A stretch of 64,000 nt of DNA. Origin: Trebonia kvetii (GTDB lineage: Bacteria; Actinomycetota; Actinomycetes; Streptosporangiales; Streptosporangiaceae). Every line of letters starts with the position of its first letter. Positions within the stretch are counted from its first letter, which is position 1. Positions 38,048 through 46,563 of this stretch are shown piece after piece. The notes beneath the pieces were generated by a model. It saw nothing but the letters and a program-made list of their open reading frames with translations. It ran no database searches and was not told the DNA's origin. Where the stretch lies: NCBI RefSeq assembly GCF_007827045.1, contig NZ_RPFW01000008.1, forward strand, positions 124,001-188,000, written 5' to 3'. Position numbers and translations under genes: made by a program.

Positions 38048-39835
38048 GTGGCAGCAAGGGACGAGAGTGGACGGGCTTCGCGGCACGAGGATGAGGTGAG
38101 CAGCCTTACCGCACAGATCTCCTTCCTCGATGAGGAGATCGCAGTGTTGCGTAGGCGCCTGGCCGATTCACCGCGTCAGGTCCGTCTTCTAGAGGAACGG
38201 CTCCGCGAGACCGAGGCATCCCTGACCTCGGTGACATCACAGAACGAGCGGCTCGCGTCAACGCTGCGCGAAGCCAGGGACCAGATCGTCGCGCTGAAGG
38301 AGGAAGTCGACCGGCTGGCACAGCCGCCGTCCGGCTTCGGCATCTTCCTGGCCGCGCGCGACGACAACACCGCGGACGTGTTCACCGGCGGTCGCAAGAT
38401 GCGCGTGAACGTCAGCCCCAACGTCGAGCTCGAAGAGCTGCGCCCCGGCCAGGAGGTCGTGCTCAACGAGGCGCTCAACATCGTCATCGCCCAGGAATAC
38501 GAGACCGTGGGCGAGGTCGTGATGCTCAAGGAGGTGCTCGCCGACGGCGAGCGCGCCCTGGTCATCTCGCACGCCGACGAGGAGCGCATCGTCAGGCTCG
38601 CCGCCCCGCTGCTCGACCAGGTGCTGCGGGCCGGCGACTCGCTGCTGCTCGAGCCACGCTCCGGCTACGTCTACGAGCGGATACCCAAGGCCGAGGTCGA
38701 GGAGCTCATCCTCGAAGAGGTCCCGGACATCTCCTACCACGACATCGGCGGCCTCTCGTCGCAGATCGAGCAGATCCGCGACGCGGTGGAGCTGCCCTAC
38801 CTGCACGCGGACCTGTTCCGCGAGCACCACCTGCGCCCGCCGAAGGGCGTGCTGCTCTACGGCCCCCCCGGCTGCGGCAAGACGCTCATCGCCAAGGCCG
38901 TGGCGAACTCCCTCGCCAAGAAGGTGGCGGAGAAGGCGGCGGCGGCCGGCGACGGCAGCACCAAGCCCGCGGAGGGCAAGTCCTTCTTCCTCAACATCAA
39001 GGGCCCCGAGCTGCTCAACAAGTACGTCGGCGAGACCGAGCGGCACATCCGCCTGGTCTTCCAGCGGGCCAGGGAGAAGGCCTCAGAGGGCATGCCGGTG
39101 ATCGTGTTCTTCGACGAGATGGACTCGATCTTCCGCACCCGCGGCTCCGGCGTCTCCTCCGACGTGGAGAACACCATCGTCCCCCAGCTGCTGTCGGAGA
39201 TCGACGGCGTTGAGGGCCTGGAGAACGTCATCGTCATCGGCGCCTCCAACCGCGAGGACATGATCGACCCGGCGATCCTGCGGCCAGGCCGCCTGGACGT
39301 CAAGATCAAGATCGAGCGGCCGGACGCCGAGGCGGCAGGGGACATCTTCACCAAGTACATGATCCCCGAGCTGCCGCTGCACCCCGACGACGTGAAGGAG
39401 CACGGCGGCTCGGCGACGGCGGCGGTCGCGGCGATGATCCAGCGGACCGTGGAGCGGATGTACTCCGAGTCCGAGGAGAACCGCTTCCTCGAGGTCACCT
39501 ACGCCAACGGCGACAAGGAGGTCCTGTACTTCAAGGACTTCAACTCCGGCGCCATGATCGAGAACATCGTGGCCCGCGCCAAGAAGATGGCCATCAAGCA
39601 GTTCCTCGAGACCGGCCAGAAGGGCATCAGGGTCGCGCACCTCCTCGCTGCCTGCGTGGACGAGTTCAGCGAGAACGAGGACCTGCCCAACACCACCAAC
39701 CCCGACGACTGGGCGCGCATCTCCGGCAAGAAGGGCGAGCGCATCGTCTACATCAGGACCCTGATCTCCGGCAAGCAGGGCACCGAGGCCGGCCGCTCCA
39801 TCGACACGGTGGCAAACACGGGCCAGTACCTGTAG
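38048..39835 (+). CDS. arc: Proteasome-associated AAA ATPase ARC/Mpa
   Basis: Hexameric unfoldase that recognises Pup-tagged proteins and feeds them to the 20S core, 595 residues. Domains: N-terminal coiled coil (about 15-90) that binds Pup, two OB folds (about 95-235), then the AAA module with Walker A GPPGCGKT (272-279) and Walker B D356-E357 in VIVFFDEMDS. The C-terminal QYL carries the penultimate Tyr that docks into the 20S alpha ring. GTG at 38048 is chosen since a GTG at 38039 overlaps the GGAGGAGG ribosome site. It is followed by dop after a hairpin. Confidence 0.95.
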   Translation: MAARDESGRASRHEDEVSSLTAQISFLDEEIAVLRRRLADSPRQVRLLEERLRETEASLTSVTSQNERLASTLREARDQIVALKEEVDRLAQPPSGFGIFLAARDDNTADVFTGGRKMRVNVSPNVELEELRPGQEVVLNEALNIVIAQEYETVGEVVMLKEVLADGERALVISHADEERIVRLAAPLLDQVLRAGDSLLLEPRSGYVYERIPKAEVEELILEEVPDISYHDIGGLSSQIEQIRDAVELPYLHADLFREHHLRPPKGVLLYGPPGCGKTLIAKAVANSLAKKVAEKAAAAGDGSTKPAEGKSFFLNIKGPELLNKYVGETERHIRLVFQRAREKASEGMPVIVFFDEMDSIFRTRGSGVSSDVENTIVPQLLSEIDGVEGLENVIVIGASNREDMIDPAILRPGRLDVKIKIERPDAEAAGDIFTKYMIPELPLHPDDVKEHGGSATAAVAAMIQRTVERMYSESEENRFLEVTYANGDKEVLYFKDFNSGAMIENIVARAKKMAIKQFLETGQKGIRVAHLLAACVDEFSENEDLPNTTNPDDWARISGKKGERIVYIRTLISGKQGTEAGRSIDTVANTGQYL

Positions 39836-39844
39836 TCCCCCGGT

Positions 39845-39885
39845 GTCCGCGCGGGCGGGCCCGTACCTGGCCCGCCCGCCCGGAC
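39845..39885 (+). terminator. Hairpin between arc and dop
   Basis: Stem of 17 positions with one mismatch (39845-39861 with 39869-39885), loop CGTACCT, just after the arc stop. No T run. It may partly end arc transcripts, so dop may rely on its own promoter. Confidence 0.6.
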
Positions 39886-39960
39886 AAGGGTGCCTTCGGT
39901 TTTCTCTGAGGAGCGTCACACGGAACGACATGCAGCCAGCCCGGACTACGCTGAAGAACT

Positions 39961-41562
39961 ATGAGCGTGCTGCGGGTCATGAGCACCGAGACCGAGTACG
40001 GCATTTCCGTACCGGGCCAGCCGGGTGCCAACGCGATGGTGACGTCATCGCAGATCGTCAACGCCTACCAGGCGGCAACGGCCGCGCGAGCGCGCCGTGC
40101 CCGGTGGGACTTCGAGGAGGAGAACCCGCTGCGGGACGCCCGCGGGTTCGACCTCGCCCGGGAGGCGGCGGACTCCACCCAGCTCACCGATGAGGATCTG
40201 GGACTCGCCAACGTCATCCTGACCAACGGGGCGCGGCTGTACGTCGACCACGCGCACCCGGAATACTCCGCGCCCGAGTGCACCAACCCGCTGTCGGTGG
40301 TCATCTGGGACAAGGCGGGGGAGCGGATCATGGCGGAGGCCGCGGCCAAGGCGGCAACCGTGCCCGGCTCGCATCCCATCCAGCTGTACAAGAACAACAC
40401 CGACAACAAGGGCGTCTCCTACGGCACGCACGAGAACTACCTCATGCGGCGCAGCACGCCGTTCGCCGACATCGTCAAGAACCTGACGCCGTTCTTCGTC
40501 ACCCGCCAGGTGATCTGCGGCGCGGGCCGGGTGGGCATCGGCGCGGACGGCAGGGGCACCGGGTTCCAGCTCAGCCAGCGGGCCGACTTCTTCGAGGTCG
40601 AGGTGGGCCTGGAGACCACGCTCAAGCGGCCGATCATCAACACGCGCGACGAGCCGCACGCCGACCCGGAGAAGTACCGGCGGCTGCACGTAATCCTCGG
40701 CGACGCGAACCTGAGCGAGGTGGCCCAGTACCTCAAGATGGGCACCACCGCGCTGGTGCTCGCGATGATCGAGGACAAGTTCTTCCCCCGCGACCTGTCG
40801 CTGGAGGCGGCCGTCGCCGACCTGCGGGCGGTCTCCCACGACCCGTCGCTGAAGTACCTGGTGACGCTGCGGGACGGCAGGAAGATGACCGCCGTCCAGC
40901 TGCAGACCGAGTACCTGGAGCTGGCGCGCAAGTACACCGAGGACCGGTACGGGGCGGACGCCGACGCGATGACCCTCGACGTGCTCGACCGCTGGGAGTC
41001 GGTACTCACCAGGCTCGCCGACGACCCGATGCAGCTGTCACGCGAGCTTGACTGGGTGGCCAAGCTCGAGCTGCTCGAGGGCTACCGCCGCCGCGATGGC
41101 CTGGGCTGGGACGCACCCAAGCTGCAGCTGTTCGACCTGCAGTACGCCGATGTGCGGCAGGAGAAGGGCCTGTACAACCGCCTCGCGGCCCGTGGCCGCA
41201 TGGAGCGGATGACCGACGAGAACGCGATCGTCTGGGCGATCGACAACCCGCCAGAGGACACCAGGGCCTACTTCCGCGGCCGCTGCCTGCGGCAGTACGC
41301 CGACTCGGTGGCCGCCGCGTCCTGGGATTCGGTGATCTTCGACATCCCCGGCCGCGAGTCGCTGCAGCGGGTGCCCACTCTGGAGCCGCTGCGCGGCACG
41401 AAGGCGCACGTTGGAGGCCTGCTCGACCGCTGCAAGACGGCCGCGGACCTAGTCGCGGCGCTGACCGGCGACTTAGTCGCCGCCAAGGGCGAAATGCCTT
41501 CTGTCACGCGCTACCGGAAGCCAGGAAAACCCCGCAAGACCCGTCCGTCCGCCAAAGGATGA
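39961..41562 (+). CDS. dop: Dop, Pup deamidase/depupylase
   Basis: Carboxylate-amine/ammonia-ligase-like enzyme of the Pup system, 533 residues. N-terminus MSVLRVMSTETEYGIS carries the conserved nucleotide-binding Glu residues. D96 in LYVDHAHPEYSAPE corresponds to the catalytic Asp. The Dop-specific loop is present (about residues 40-80, FEEENPLRDARGF), which separates it from the PafA ligase. Dop deamidates Pup-Gln and removes Pup from substrates. Pup here already ends in Glu, so depupylation is the expected main role. No ribosome site precedes the ATG, and TACGCT at 39947-39952 suggests a leaderless mRNA. Confidence 0.95.
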   Translation: MSVLRVMSTETEYGISVPGQPGANAMVTSSQIVNAYQAATAARARRARWDFEEENPLRDARGFDLAREAADSTQLTDEDLGLANVILTNGARLYVDHAHPEYSAPECTNPLSVVIWDKAGERIMAEAAAKAATVPGSHPIQLYKNNTDNKGVSYGTHENYLMRRSTPFADIVKNLTPFFVTRQVICGAGRVGIGADGRGTGFQLSQRADFFEVEVGLETTLKRPIINTRDEPHADPEKYRRLHVILGDANLSEVAQYLKMGTTALVLAMIEDKFFPRDLSLEAAVADLRAVSHDPSLKYLVTLRDGRKMTAVQLQTEYLELARKYTEDRYGADADAMTLDVLDRWESVLTRLADDPMQLSRELDWVAKLELLEGYRRRDGLGWDAPKLQLFDLQYADVRQEKGLYNRLAARGRMERMTDENAIVWAIDNPPEDTRAYFRGRCLRQYADSVAAASWDSVIFDIPGRESLQRVPTLEPLRGTKAHVGGLLDRCKTAADLVAALTGDLVAAKGEMPSVTRYRKPGKPRKTRPSAKG

Positions 41563-41653
41563 AAATCAAGGGGATTGGAAGGCAACATCGCGGGCGAGGA
41601 TAACGTTGGAGCTGTGGAGGGGCTAACGCCTCGAAGGGACGGAGGAATCGCAC

Positions 41654-41863
41654 ATGGCGACGAAGGACACCGGTGGCCAGCGGCAGACGACGCGGCGCAC
41701 CGAGGAGACCGAGGAAGACCAGGCCGCCGCGACAGAAGAGGTCAAGGAGCGCCACGAGAAGCTCTCCGACGACGTGGACTCGATCCTCGACGAGATCGAC
41801 GAGGTGCTCGAGGAGAACGCCGAGGAGTTCGTCCGCTCGTACGTCCAAAAGGGCGGCGAGTAA
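41654..41863 (+). CDS. pup: Prokaryotic ubiquitin-like protein Pup
   Basis: Disordered protein modifier of 69 residues, joined by PafA to lysines of target proteins. The N-terminal half is Thr/Gln/Glu-rich and serves for threading into the proteasome. The helix-forming ARC-binding region is LSDDVDSILDEIDEVLEENA. The C-terminus is EFVRSYVQKGGE: the last residue is Glu, not the Gln found in mycobacteria, so it is ligation-ready without Dop. GGAGG lies before the ATG. It lies between dop and prcB. Confidence 0.97.
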   Translation: MATKDTGGQRQTTRRTEETEEDQAAATEEVKERHEKLSDDVDSILDEIDEVLEENAEEFVRSYVQKGGE

Positions 41864-41969
41864 GGGTCATCGCCGGTTAGCTCTAGGCGAAAGCCGCCGA
41901 GTTCAATACCGAGCCGAACGGACGGTAGTGTCTGCTCAAGGACAACCAAATCAGCAGGGAGGCGGCGGC

Positions 41970-42842
41970 GTGGGAGGTTTTTCCAGCGGTTCCGGGAGGG
42001 ACCAGGCGGCGTTCATGGCGGCGCGGATCCCGTCCTTTACGCAGTTCCTGTCCTCGTATGACCCTGGCCTGCTGCCCGCGCGGGACCTCGGCACGCTAGC
42101 CGGCTCCGACACGGCAGCCGACGTGCTCAAGAACCTGCCGCACGCCACGACGATCGTCGCGGCCACCTGCGAGCGCGGCGTGGTCATGGCGGGCGACCGC
42201 CGGGCGACCATGGGCAACATGATCGCCAAGCGGGACGTCGAGAAGGTGTTCCGCGCCGACGAGTACTCCGCGATCGCGATCGCGGGCGTCGCCTCCATCG
42301 GGCTTGAGTTCATCCGCCTGTTCGGCGTCGAGCTCGAGCACTACGAGAAGATGGAGGGCCGCACCCTCTCCCTCGAGGGCAAGGCCAACCGCCTTGGCAA
42401 GATGATCCGCGACAACCTGATGCTCGCCATGCAGGGCCTGGCGATGATCCCGCTGTTCGTCGGCTACGACGAGGACAGGGGCGCCGGGCGCATCTTCAGC
42501 TACGACGTGGCGGGCGGCCCCTCGGAGGAGCAGCGCTTCCACTCGATCGGATCCGGCTCCATCTTCGCCAAGTCCGCGCTGAAGAAGTTCTACACAGACG
42601 ACATGTCGGTCAACGACGCGGTGCTCGCCTGCGTGCAGGCGCTCTACGACGCGGCCGACGACGACTCCGCCACCGGCGGGCCCGACCTGACCAGGCGGAT
42701 CTTCCCGGTCATCGCCACCATCACCGACGACGGCTTCCACCGGCTGACGGACGCCGAGTCCGCCGACTACGCCCAGCAGGTGGTCGACGGCCGGATGCGC
42801 TCGCCTGACGGCCCGTCCGCCCCGCTGCTGACTGCCAGCTAA
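41970..42842 (+). CDS. prcB: 20S proteasome beta subunit PrcB
   Basis: Catalytic Ntn-hydrolase subunit of the 20S core, 290 residues. A 59-residue propeptide (QAAFMAARIPSFTQFLSS) ends at HA before TTIVAATCERG, so mature Thr60 is the nucleophile. The catalytic Lys and Asp region, VMAGDRRATMGN, follows with the family's usual spacing. GTG at 41970 is taken because GGGAGG lies 7 bases upstream; the frame is open further left but overlaps pup and has no homology. prcA follows after 38 bases, so both subunits are made together. Confidence 0.95.
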   Translation: MGGFSSGSGRDQAAFMAARIPSFTQFLSSYDPGLLPARDLGTLAGSDTAADVLKNLPHATTIVAATCERGVVMAGDRRATMGNMIAKRDVEKVFRADEYSAIAIAGVASIGLEFIRLFGVELEHYEKMEGRTLSLEGKANRLGKMIRDNLMLAMQGLAMIPLFVGYDEDRGAGRIFSYDVAGGPSEEQRFHSIGSGSIFAKSALKKFYTDDMSVNDAVLACVQALYDAADDDSATGGPDLTRRIFPVIATITDDGFHRLTDAESADYAQQVVDGRMRSPDGPSAPLLTAS

Positions 42843-42880
42843 CGACCCTCCCCACCAGGACCGATCAAGGAGCGCCCGCG

Positions 42881-43771
42881 GTGTCCATGCCGTTCTATGT
42901 GTCGCCCGAGCAGTCGATGCGCGACAAGGCCGACTACGCGCGCAAGGGTGTGGCGCGCAGCCGCAGCTCGGTGGTCGTGCAGTACGCGGGCGGCATCCTG
43001 CTGGTGACCCCCAACATCTCCAGCGTGCTGCACAAGATCAGCGAGATCTACGACAGGATCGCGTTCGCCGCGGTCGGCAGGTACAACGAGTACGAGGTGC
43101 TGCGCAAGGCCGGCGTCACCTACGCGGACGTGACCGGCTACCAGTTCGACCGCGGCGACGTGACCGCCCGCGGCCTCGCCAACTGGTACGCCCAGGCGCT
43201 TGGCACCAACTTCAGCGAGCCGACGGGCAAGCCGTATGAGGTGGAGATCGTCGTCGCGGAGGTCGGCGCCAAGCCGGACGGCGACCAGATCTACCGCATC
43301 TCCTGGGACGGCTCGGTGTCCGATGAGCCAGGCTTCGTCGCCTTCGGCGGCCAGGCCGACCAGGTGACGACGGCGCTCAAGGAGCGCTTCTCCGACGGCA
43401 TGTCGCTCACCGAGGCGCTCGCGGCCGCCCTGGCGGCGCTCGCCGCCCCGGCGGCGGCGGCCGCGCCCGGCCAGGCCAACGGCAGCCAGCCGGAACTGAC
43501 CGCGGCCAACCTCGAGGTCGCTATCCTGGACCGCGCCCGCGCCCACCGGACGTTCCGCCGCCTGCAGGGCCCGCGCCTCGAGGGGCTGATCGACGAGTCC
43601 CGCGGCGGCTCGGCAGGCGGTGACACCCAGACCACGGCGGAGCCCGCGGAGACGGCGCCTGCGCCGCCCGCCAAGGACAAGCCTGCCCCCGACGCAAAGC
43701 CGGCGCCGCCCTCCGACGAGCCTCCCACCGGCCCGTCCGCCGGCGGCGGCGACGGCATCCCGAAATTGTAA
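42881..43771 (+). CDS. prcA: 20S proteasome alpha subunit PrcA
   Basis: Gate-forming subunit of the 20S core, 296 residues. The N-terminus MSMPFYVSPEQSMRDKADYA forms the gate and the H0 helix region. The core domain matches through RSSVVVQYAGGILLVTPN. After about residue 245 comes a Pro/Ala/Asp-rich tail of about 50 residues that is longer than in mycobacteria. Other actinomycete PrcA proteins also have such tails. GTG at 42881 with GGAG upstream. A 25-bp perfect hairpin ends the operon. No pafA follows within the window. Confidence 0.94.
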   Translation: MSMPFYVSPEQSMRDKADYARKGVARSRSSVVVQYAGGILLVTPNISSVLHKISEIYDRIAFAAVGRYNEYEVLRKAGVTYADVTGYQFDRGDVTARGLANWYAQALGTNFSEPTGKPYEVEIVVAEVGAKPDGDQIYRISWDGSVSDEPGFVAFGGQADQVTTALKERFSDGMSLTEALAAALAALAAPAAAAAPGQANGSQPELTAANLEVAILDRARAHRTFRRLQGPRLEGLIDESRGGSAGGDTQTTAEPAETAPAPPAKDKPAPDAKPAPPSDEPPTGPSAGGGDGIPKL

Positions 43772-43777
43772 ACGTCA

Positions 43778-43828
43778 AAGACGCGACAGCGCCCGGCATG
43801 TCCGACATGCCGGGCGCTGTCGCGTCTT
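43778..43828. terminator. Perfect long terminator between prcA and fabF
   Basis: Arms 43778-43802 and 43804-43828 are perfectly complementary over 25 bp with a one-base centre. It separates convergent prcA and fabF and should stop transcription from both sides. Confidence 0.85.
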
Positions 43829-43838
43829 CGCGCCGAGG

Positions 43839-45110
43839 CTACGACTCGGCGGGCAGGTACTCGGTGAACGCGAGGGCCACGTTGTGGCCGCCGAAACCGA
43901 ACGCGTTGTTGAGCACCGCCATCGGCGCACCCGCGACCCGCGGCTCAAGGGTCCGCGCCTTGGTGGCGACGTCGATGCCGAGGTCGTCGTCCGGGTTGTC
44001 CAGGTTGATCGTCGGCGGCGCGGTCCTGTCGACAAGCGCCATGATCGCCGCCACGCTCTCGATCGCCCCGGCGCCGCCGAGCAGGTGCCCGGTCATCGAC
44101 TTGGTCGCGGAGACGACCACGCCAGCGGCGTCGTCGCCGAACGCCGACTGGAGGGCCTTGGCCTCGAGCGGGTCGCCGCCAGGCGTCGAGGTGGCGTGCG
44201 CGTTCACGTGCACCACCTGCTTCGGGGTGATCCCCCCGTCGCGCAGCGCGGCGTTGATCGCGAACGTGACGCCCTCGCCGTCCGGCGCGCCGAGCGAGAT
44301 GTGGTGCGCGTCAGAGGAGTACCCAGCCCCGGCAGCCACCGCGTAGATCCTTGCCTTGCGGGCGAGCGCGTGCTCGAGCGACTCCAGGATGACCACGCCC
44401 GCGCCCTCGCCGAGCACGAAACCGTCGCGATCCTTGTCGAACGGGCGCGACGCGCGCTCCGGCTCGTCGTTGCGGGTGGACATGGCGCGCATCACGGCGA
44501 ACGCGCCGATGTTCAGCGCCATGATCGCGGCCTCGGCGCCGCCGGCGATCACCACGTCGGCGCGGCCTGAGCGGATCATGTCGATGCCGTAGCCGATCGC
44601 CTCGGCACCGGACGCGCAGGCGCTGACCAGGGCGTGCGCCCCCGCCTTGGCGCCGAACTCGATGCTCAGCCAGCCGGCCGCGCCGTTCGGCATCAGCATC
44701 GGCACGGTGAACGGCGAGATACGGTTCCAGCCCCTGTCCCGCAGCGTGTCGTAGGCGGTCAGCGTGGAGCCGATGCCGCCGATGCCGCTGGTGACGGCCA
44801 CGCCGAGCCGGTACGGGTCGACCGCGGGCGCTCCCGCGTCGGTCCAGGCCTCACGGGCGGCCACCAGGGCTAGTTGCTCGTAGCGGTCCATCTTGCGTGC
44901 CTGCGGCTTGCCGACGGTCTCCGCCGGGTCGACGGCGGCGGGCGCGGCGATCTTGACCGGCAGGTCATCGACCCACGAATCGGTCAGGCGGCGCACGCCG
45001 CTGGTCCCCGCGAGCATCGCCGACCAGGTCGACGCGGTGTCGCCGCCGAGCGGCGTGGTCGCGCCGAGCCCCGTGACGACGACGCTCACTCGATCGTTGT
45101 TGCTGCCCAC
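43839..45110 (-). CDS. fabF: Beta-ketoacyl-ACP synthase II FabF
   Basis: Condensing enzyme that elongates acyl-ACP with malonyl-ACP, 423 residues. The catalytic triad is C165 (SACASGAEA), H305 (HVNAHATSTPGGD) and H342 (KSMTGHLLGGAG). The Gly-rich C-terminus NNAFGFGGHNVALAF is intact. It is last gene of the fabD-fabH-acpP-fabF cluster, transcribed leftward. The stretch of about 130 bases before it, back to acpP, shows no terminator. Confidence 0.95.
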   Translation of the reverse strand: MGSNNDRVSVVVTGLGATTPLGGDTASTWSAMLAGTSGVRRLTDSWVDDLPVKIAAPAAVDPAETVGKPQARKMDRYEQLALVAAREAWTDAGAPAVDPYRLGVAVTSGIGGIGSTLTAYDTLRDRGWNRISPFTVPMLMPNGAAGWLSIEFGAKAGAHALVSACASGAEAIGYGIDMIRSGRADVVIAGGAEAAIMALNIGAFAVMRAMSTRNDEPERASRPFDKDRDGFVLGEGAGVVILESLEHALARKARIYAVAAGAGYSSDAHHISLGAPDGEGVTFAINAALRDGGITPKQVVHVNAHATSTPGGDPLEAKALQSAFGDDAAGVVVSATKSMTGHLLGGAGAIESVAAIMALVDRTAPPTINLDNPDDDLGIDVATKARTLEPRVAGAPMAVLNNAFGFGGHNVALAFTEYLPAES

Positions 45111-45239
45111 TGCTGTCCTCCGCAGTTGTTGTCTTTCTACGCCGGGACGTCCCCTGTCCCGCGGCTGCCGCCATGAAGACGGCCGCCGTAACTCCCGATA
45201 TCCGCAGGGCGGGCCTGACCGCGGAAACCGCGATCAAGG

Positions 45240-45536
45240 TCAGGCCCGGCCCAGCGGATCAGGGCTGTCACCCAACCCAGCTCGGGTGTGCGCCCGTAAC
45301 GAGTTCTTCGAGACGAAGTTGACGACGTCCTGGACCGTCTTGAGGTCCTTGAGCTGCTCGTCGGGGATCTCGACGCCGAACTTGTCCTGCGCCGCGACGG
45401 CGATCTCGACCATGGAAAGCGAGTCGATGTCGAGGTCGTCGACGAAGTTGGCCTCGGGGGTCACCTCATCGGCGGGCGTGCCGGCGATCTCCTCGATGAT
45501 CTCGGCGAGTCCGGAGAGAATCTCCTGGTCAGTCAC
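45240..45536 (-). CDS. acpP: Acyl carrier protein AcpP
   Basis: Acidic carrier of growing fatty acyl chains, 98 residues, slightly longer than the usual 80 because of a C-terminal tail (SLRAHTRAGLGDSPDPLGRA). The phosphopantetheine site is S39 in DDLDIDSLSMVEI. GTG at 45536 with AGAAGGAGAAAAA-type purine-rich site upstream. The frame is open further upstream but overlaps fabH and has no homology there. It lies between fabH and fabF, the conserved Streptomyces order. Confidence 0.95.
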   Translation of the reverse strand: MTDQEILSGLAEIIEEIAGTPADEVTPEANFVDDLDIDSLSMVEIAVAAQDKFGVEIPDEQLKDLKTVQDVVNFVSKNSLRAHTRAGLGDSPDPLGRA

Positions 45537-45610
45537 TTTTTCTCCTTCTGGGTGGGTTTCTTGCGTCTTCGCCTGGTCCGCCGGCCGGAGCAGGCGGTGG
45601 GCAGGCCCGG

Positions 45611-46561
45611 CTAGGGTACCGTGATCACCTGCGAGGCGTAGGCGAGCCCTGCGCCGAACCCGACGAGCAGCGCGGGCGTGCCCGGCTGCAGCCGCCCCTG
45701 TTCGGCCATCCGCGCCAGCGCGAGCGGAATGGACGCCGACGAGGTGTTCCCGGTGTGGATGATGTCGTCGGCTACCCGCTCCCGCGGTATGCCAAGCTTC
45801 TTGGCGATCGCCTCGATGATCCGCAGGTTCGCCTGGTGCGGCACGAACGCCGTGATGTCGGCGGGCGTCACCCCGGCGCGGTGGCAGGCCTCGAGCGCCA
45901 CCGGCGCGATGGCCGTGGTCGCCCAGCGGAACACGCCCTGCCCGTCCTGGGTCAGCGCGCCGTTCCGCCCTCCGGTGACGGTGATCTTGTTCGCCTGGTC
46001 GCCCGCCGAGCCCCAGACGACAGGCCCGATGCCGGTCGGCTCGTCGTCCGCGGTCGGTCCCACCACGGCGGCGCCCGCGCCGTCGGCGAAGATGATGCAG
46101 GTCGACCGGTCGGTCCAGTCGATCCACGAGGTCATCTTCTCCGCGCCGACCACCAGCACGTTGCGCGCGGACCCGGCGCGCACCGCGTCGGACGCCGCGC
46201 TGATCGCGTAGCAGAACCCGGCGCAGGCCGCGTTGAGGTCGTAGGCACCTGGCGCGGGGATGCCGAGCCGGTAGCCGACGGTCGCCGCCACGTTGGGCAG
46301 CGGCACCTCGGGGGAGCAGGTAGCCACGATGACCAGGTCCACGTCGGCCGGCTCGAGCCCGGAGGCGGCCAGGGCCTTGGCGCCCGCCGCCTCGGCCATG
46401 TCGGCGACGGTCTCGTCGTCACGCGCGACGCGGCGGGACTGGATGCCTACCCGTGCCCTGATCCATTCGTCGTTGGTGTCGACGAGCTTGGCGAGGTCGT
46501 CGTTGGTCACTACCTTGTCTGGCTGGTACCCGCCGAACGCGAGAATCTTGGCGCCTGCCAC
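45611..46561 (-). CDS. fabH: Beta-ketoacyl-ACP synthase III FabH
   Basis: Initiates fatty-acid synthesis by condensing an acyl-CoA primer with malonyl-ACP; in actinomycetes it often takes branched primers. 316 residues. The triad is C113 (LNAACAGFCYA), H242 (FVPHQANLRI) and N272 (HTGNTSSASIP). The start ATG lies 2 bases after the fabD stop, so the two are translationally coupled. Confidence 0.96.
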   Translation of the reverse strand: MAGAKILAFGGYQPDKVVTNDDLAKLVDTNDEWIRARVGIQSRRVARDDETVADMAEAAGAKALAASGLEPADVDLVIVATCSPEVPLPNVAATVGYRLGIPAPGAYDLNAACAGFCYAISAASDAVRAGSARNVLVVGAEKMTSWIDWTDRSTCIIFADGAGAAVVGPTADDEPTGIGPVVWGSAGDQANKITVTGGRNGALTQDGQGVFRWATTAIAPVALEACHRAGVTPADITAFVPHQANLRIIEAIAKKLGIPRERVADDIIHTGNTSSASIPLALARMAEQGRLQPGTPALLVGFGAGLAYASQVITVP

Positions 46562-46563
46562 GA

